This document shows positions 34,942 through 36,548 of a stretch of 36,548 bases of DNA, piece by piece. Source of the stretch: Actinomycetota bacterium (GTDB taxonomy: Bacteria > Actinomycetota > UBA4738 > HRBIN12). The notes under the pieces were generated by a model. That model saw only the letters and a list, made by a program, of their open reading frames with translations, made no database searches and was not told the origin of the DNA. The DNA lies in assembly GCA_005885035.1 (NCBI GenBank), contig VAXZ01000111.1:65603-102150 (forward strand), given 5' to 3'. The position numbers and the translations under genes were made by a program. Every line of letters starts with the position of its first letter. Position 1 is the stretch's first letter.

Positions 34942-36222
34942 GTGCGCGTTTGCTTCGTCAACCTCTTCTATCCGCCCGATGTCGCTCCTTCGGGTTCGTT
35001 CGTCAAGTCCGTGGCGGAGCACCGGGCCGCGATGGGCGATGAGGTGACCGTCATCTGTGGCAGCGGCGCGTACCTGGGACGTGCGGCGACGCGCGCGTCA
35101 ACGTCCGCAGCCAAGTCGGGGTTGTTGGTGGAGGGCCCACGCGTCATCCGGGTGTGGACGCCGGGCCTGGGGAAGGCGAGCACCGCACGTCGACTCGCCG
35201 ACTACCTCTCGTTCCTGGCGGGCGCCGTGATGCGGCTGGTCCTTTCGCCGCGACAGGATGTCGTCGTCGCGCTCACCAGCCCGCCGTACGCGTTGATCGC
35301 CGCCGTCGCCCATCGGTTGGTGCACCCGCGCGCGCGGGTCGTCTACTGGTCGCACGACGTCTACCCTGACGCCGCCGAGGAGTACGGAGCGGTCCGCGCC
35401 GGCGGAGCCGTGTCGCGGCTGTTGCGATCGGTCCAGCGCGGGCTGCTCCGGAAGACCGATCGCGTGATCGCCCTGGACGACGCCATGCTTCGACGCACGC
35501 TCGCGTACGCGCGCGACGGCCTCCCGGCGGGCTCGGTGATCCCGAACTGGGAGCCGATGTCGCTGTTCCCGCCCGGACAGCATCCGGCGGCGTGGGAAGG
35601 CTACGGAGCGCCGGAGCTGGCGGGGCGGTTCGTCGTCTTATACCTCGGCAACCTCGGCTACGGGCACCCGACGACCACGATCACGGGAGCGGCCGAAGCC
35701 CTGGCGAAGGACGGCGACGTGACCTTCCTTTTCGTCGGCGGTGGTGTTCGGTATCCGGAGCTCGCAGAAGAAGCGAGGCGTCGCGGTCTCGATGACGTCG
35801 TGCTGCGCGGCTACGTTCCCAAGGACGTGACGCCGAGCGTTCTCGCCGGCTCCGGGTGCGCCTTGATCTCGCTCGACGACGGATCGCGGGGGATCATGAG
35901 CCCGTGCAAGTTGCATGCGGCGCTCGCGAGCGCGCTTCCCGTCGTCTACGTCGGCCCCGTCGGAACCAACGTCGACGAGGCGATCGAGCGGTACGGATGC
36001 GGTTTCTCCCTCCGCCACGGTGACGTCGACGGTCTGGCCGACGCCGTTCGTCGGCTCCGCGACGATGCTGAGCTGGCGGCGGAGCTGTCGCGGAACGCAC
36101 GGCGCGCGTTCGAGGACGCGTACTGCGACGAGCGGACGCTCCCGCTGTTCGACGAGCTCTTCCAGCACCTGCGCGAGCCGAGGTCGCTCTGGTCCGTCCG
36201 GACGGATCGGGGCCGGGCGTGA
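34942..36222 (+). CDS. GT4-type (WbuB-like) glycosyltransferase
   Basis: GTG 34942 with aggagg RBS: VRVCFVNLFYPPDVAPSGSFVKSVAEHRAAMGDEVTVICG...VVYWSHDVYPDAAEEYG...FVVLYLGNLGYGHPTTTITGAAEAL. Confidence 0.9.
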   Translation: MRVCFVNLFYPPDVAPSGSFVKSVAEHRAAMGDEVTVICGSGAYLGRAATRASTSAAKSGLLVEGPRVIRVWTPGLGKASTARRLADYLSFLAGAVMRLVLSPRQDVVVALTSPPYALIAAVAHRLVHPRARVVYWSHDVYPDAAEEYGAVRAGGAVSRLLRSVQRGLLRKTDRVIALDDAMLRRTLAYARDGLPAGSVIPNWEPMSLFPPGQHPAAWEGYGAPELAGRFVVLYLGNLGYGHPTTTITGAAEALAKDGDVTFLFVGGGVRYPELAEEARRRGLDDVVLRGYVPKDVTPSVLAGSGCALISLDDGSRGIMSPCKLHAALASALPVVYVGPVGTNVDEAIERYGCGFSLRHGDVDGLADAVRRLRDDAELAAELSRNARRAFEDAYCDERTLPLFDELFQHLREPRSLWSVRTDRGRA

Positions 36223-36345
36223 TGGCTCGTGGAGAACATGAGGAGTTCCCTGACGGAGGAGCGGACCTGGCGGCTGCCCGAAGGACCCTTGTTACACTCG
36301 CGCTGACCTGCGCGTTCTTCCGTCCCACCGTCTGAGGAGCACCCG

Positions 36346-36548
36346 ATCGCGACCGCAGCCCGAACCACGGAACGGACCTCCGAGCCGCCCCACCTGCGGT
36401 TGCGGCAGCGTCTCCGCGAGCTGTGGGACTACCGGGAGGTTCTGCTCAACCTCGTCCGCAAGGAGCTCAAGGTCAAGTACATCGGCTCCGTGCTCGGGGC
36501 CGTCTGGTCGCTCCTCAATCCGGTGGTGTTCCTCGCGGTCTTCACCTT
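36346..36548 (+). CDS. ABC-2 type (polysaccharide/O-antigen export) permease, N-terminal fragment truncated by window edge
   Basis: In-frame LRLRQRLRELWDYREVLLNLVRKELKVKYIGSVLGAVWSLLNPVVFLAVFT; no ATG/GTG at the expected start; gaggag RBS precedes an in-frame ATC at 36346. Confidence 0.7.
   Translation, partial: MATAARTTERTSEPPHLRLRQRLRELWDYREVLLNLVRKELKVKYIGSVLGAVWSLLNPVVFLAVFT

Noticed and set aside
1-36548. CRISPR arrays, tRNA/rRNA genes, IS elements
   Set aside because: No regularly spaced repeats, tRNA-like arms, rRNA signatures or transposase motifs were recognised by eye; a computational scan would be needed to exclude them.

Overview
High-GC window, probably from an actinobacterium. 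Taxonomy is inferred only from composition and gene content. It is almost fully coding, with about 30 genes; I saw no tRNA, rRNA, CRISPR array or transposase. Main blocks: (i) short-chain acyl-CoA / ethylmalonyl-CoA-type metabolism: 3-hydroxyacyl-CoA dehydrogenase-like protein, acyl-CoA carboxylase beta and epsilon subunits, crotonyl-CoA carboxylase/reductase, methylmalonyl-CoA epimerase, thiolase, aconitase; (ii) a minus-strand four-gene NurA-HerA-SbcD-SbcC operon resembling the archaeal HerA-NurA-Mre11-Rad50 DNA-end-resection set; (iii) a membrane protein with a very long coiled coil and a degenerate histidine-kinase core; (iv) an atypical FtsH-like AAA+/M41 protease; (v) a sigma-K/RskA-type pair; (vi) a surface-glycan region with an LCP protein, four glycosyltransferases, three tandem paralogous sulfotransferase-like genes and the start of an ABC-2 exporter. 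Most notable: the NurA-HerA-SbcDC operon, the sulfotransferase-like tandem trio, the pseudo-histidine kinase, a 3-hydroxyacyl-CoA dehydrogenase lacking about 44 internal residues, a tandem-repeat plus long inverted-repeat leader before the LCP gene, and a perfect 18-bp-stem palindrome inside a glycosyltransferase gene. All homology calls come from reading motifs; no searches were run.
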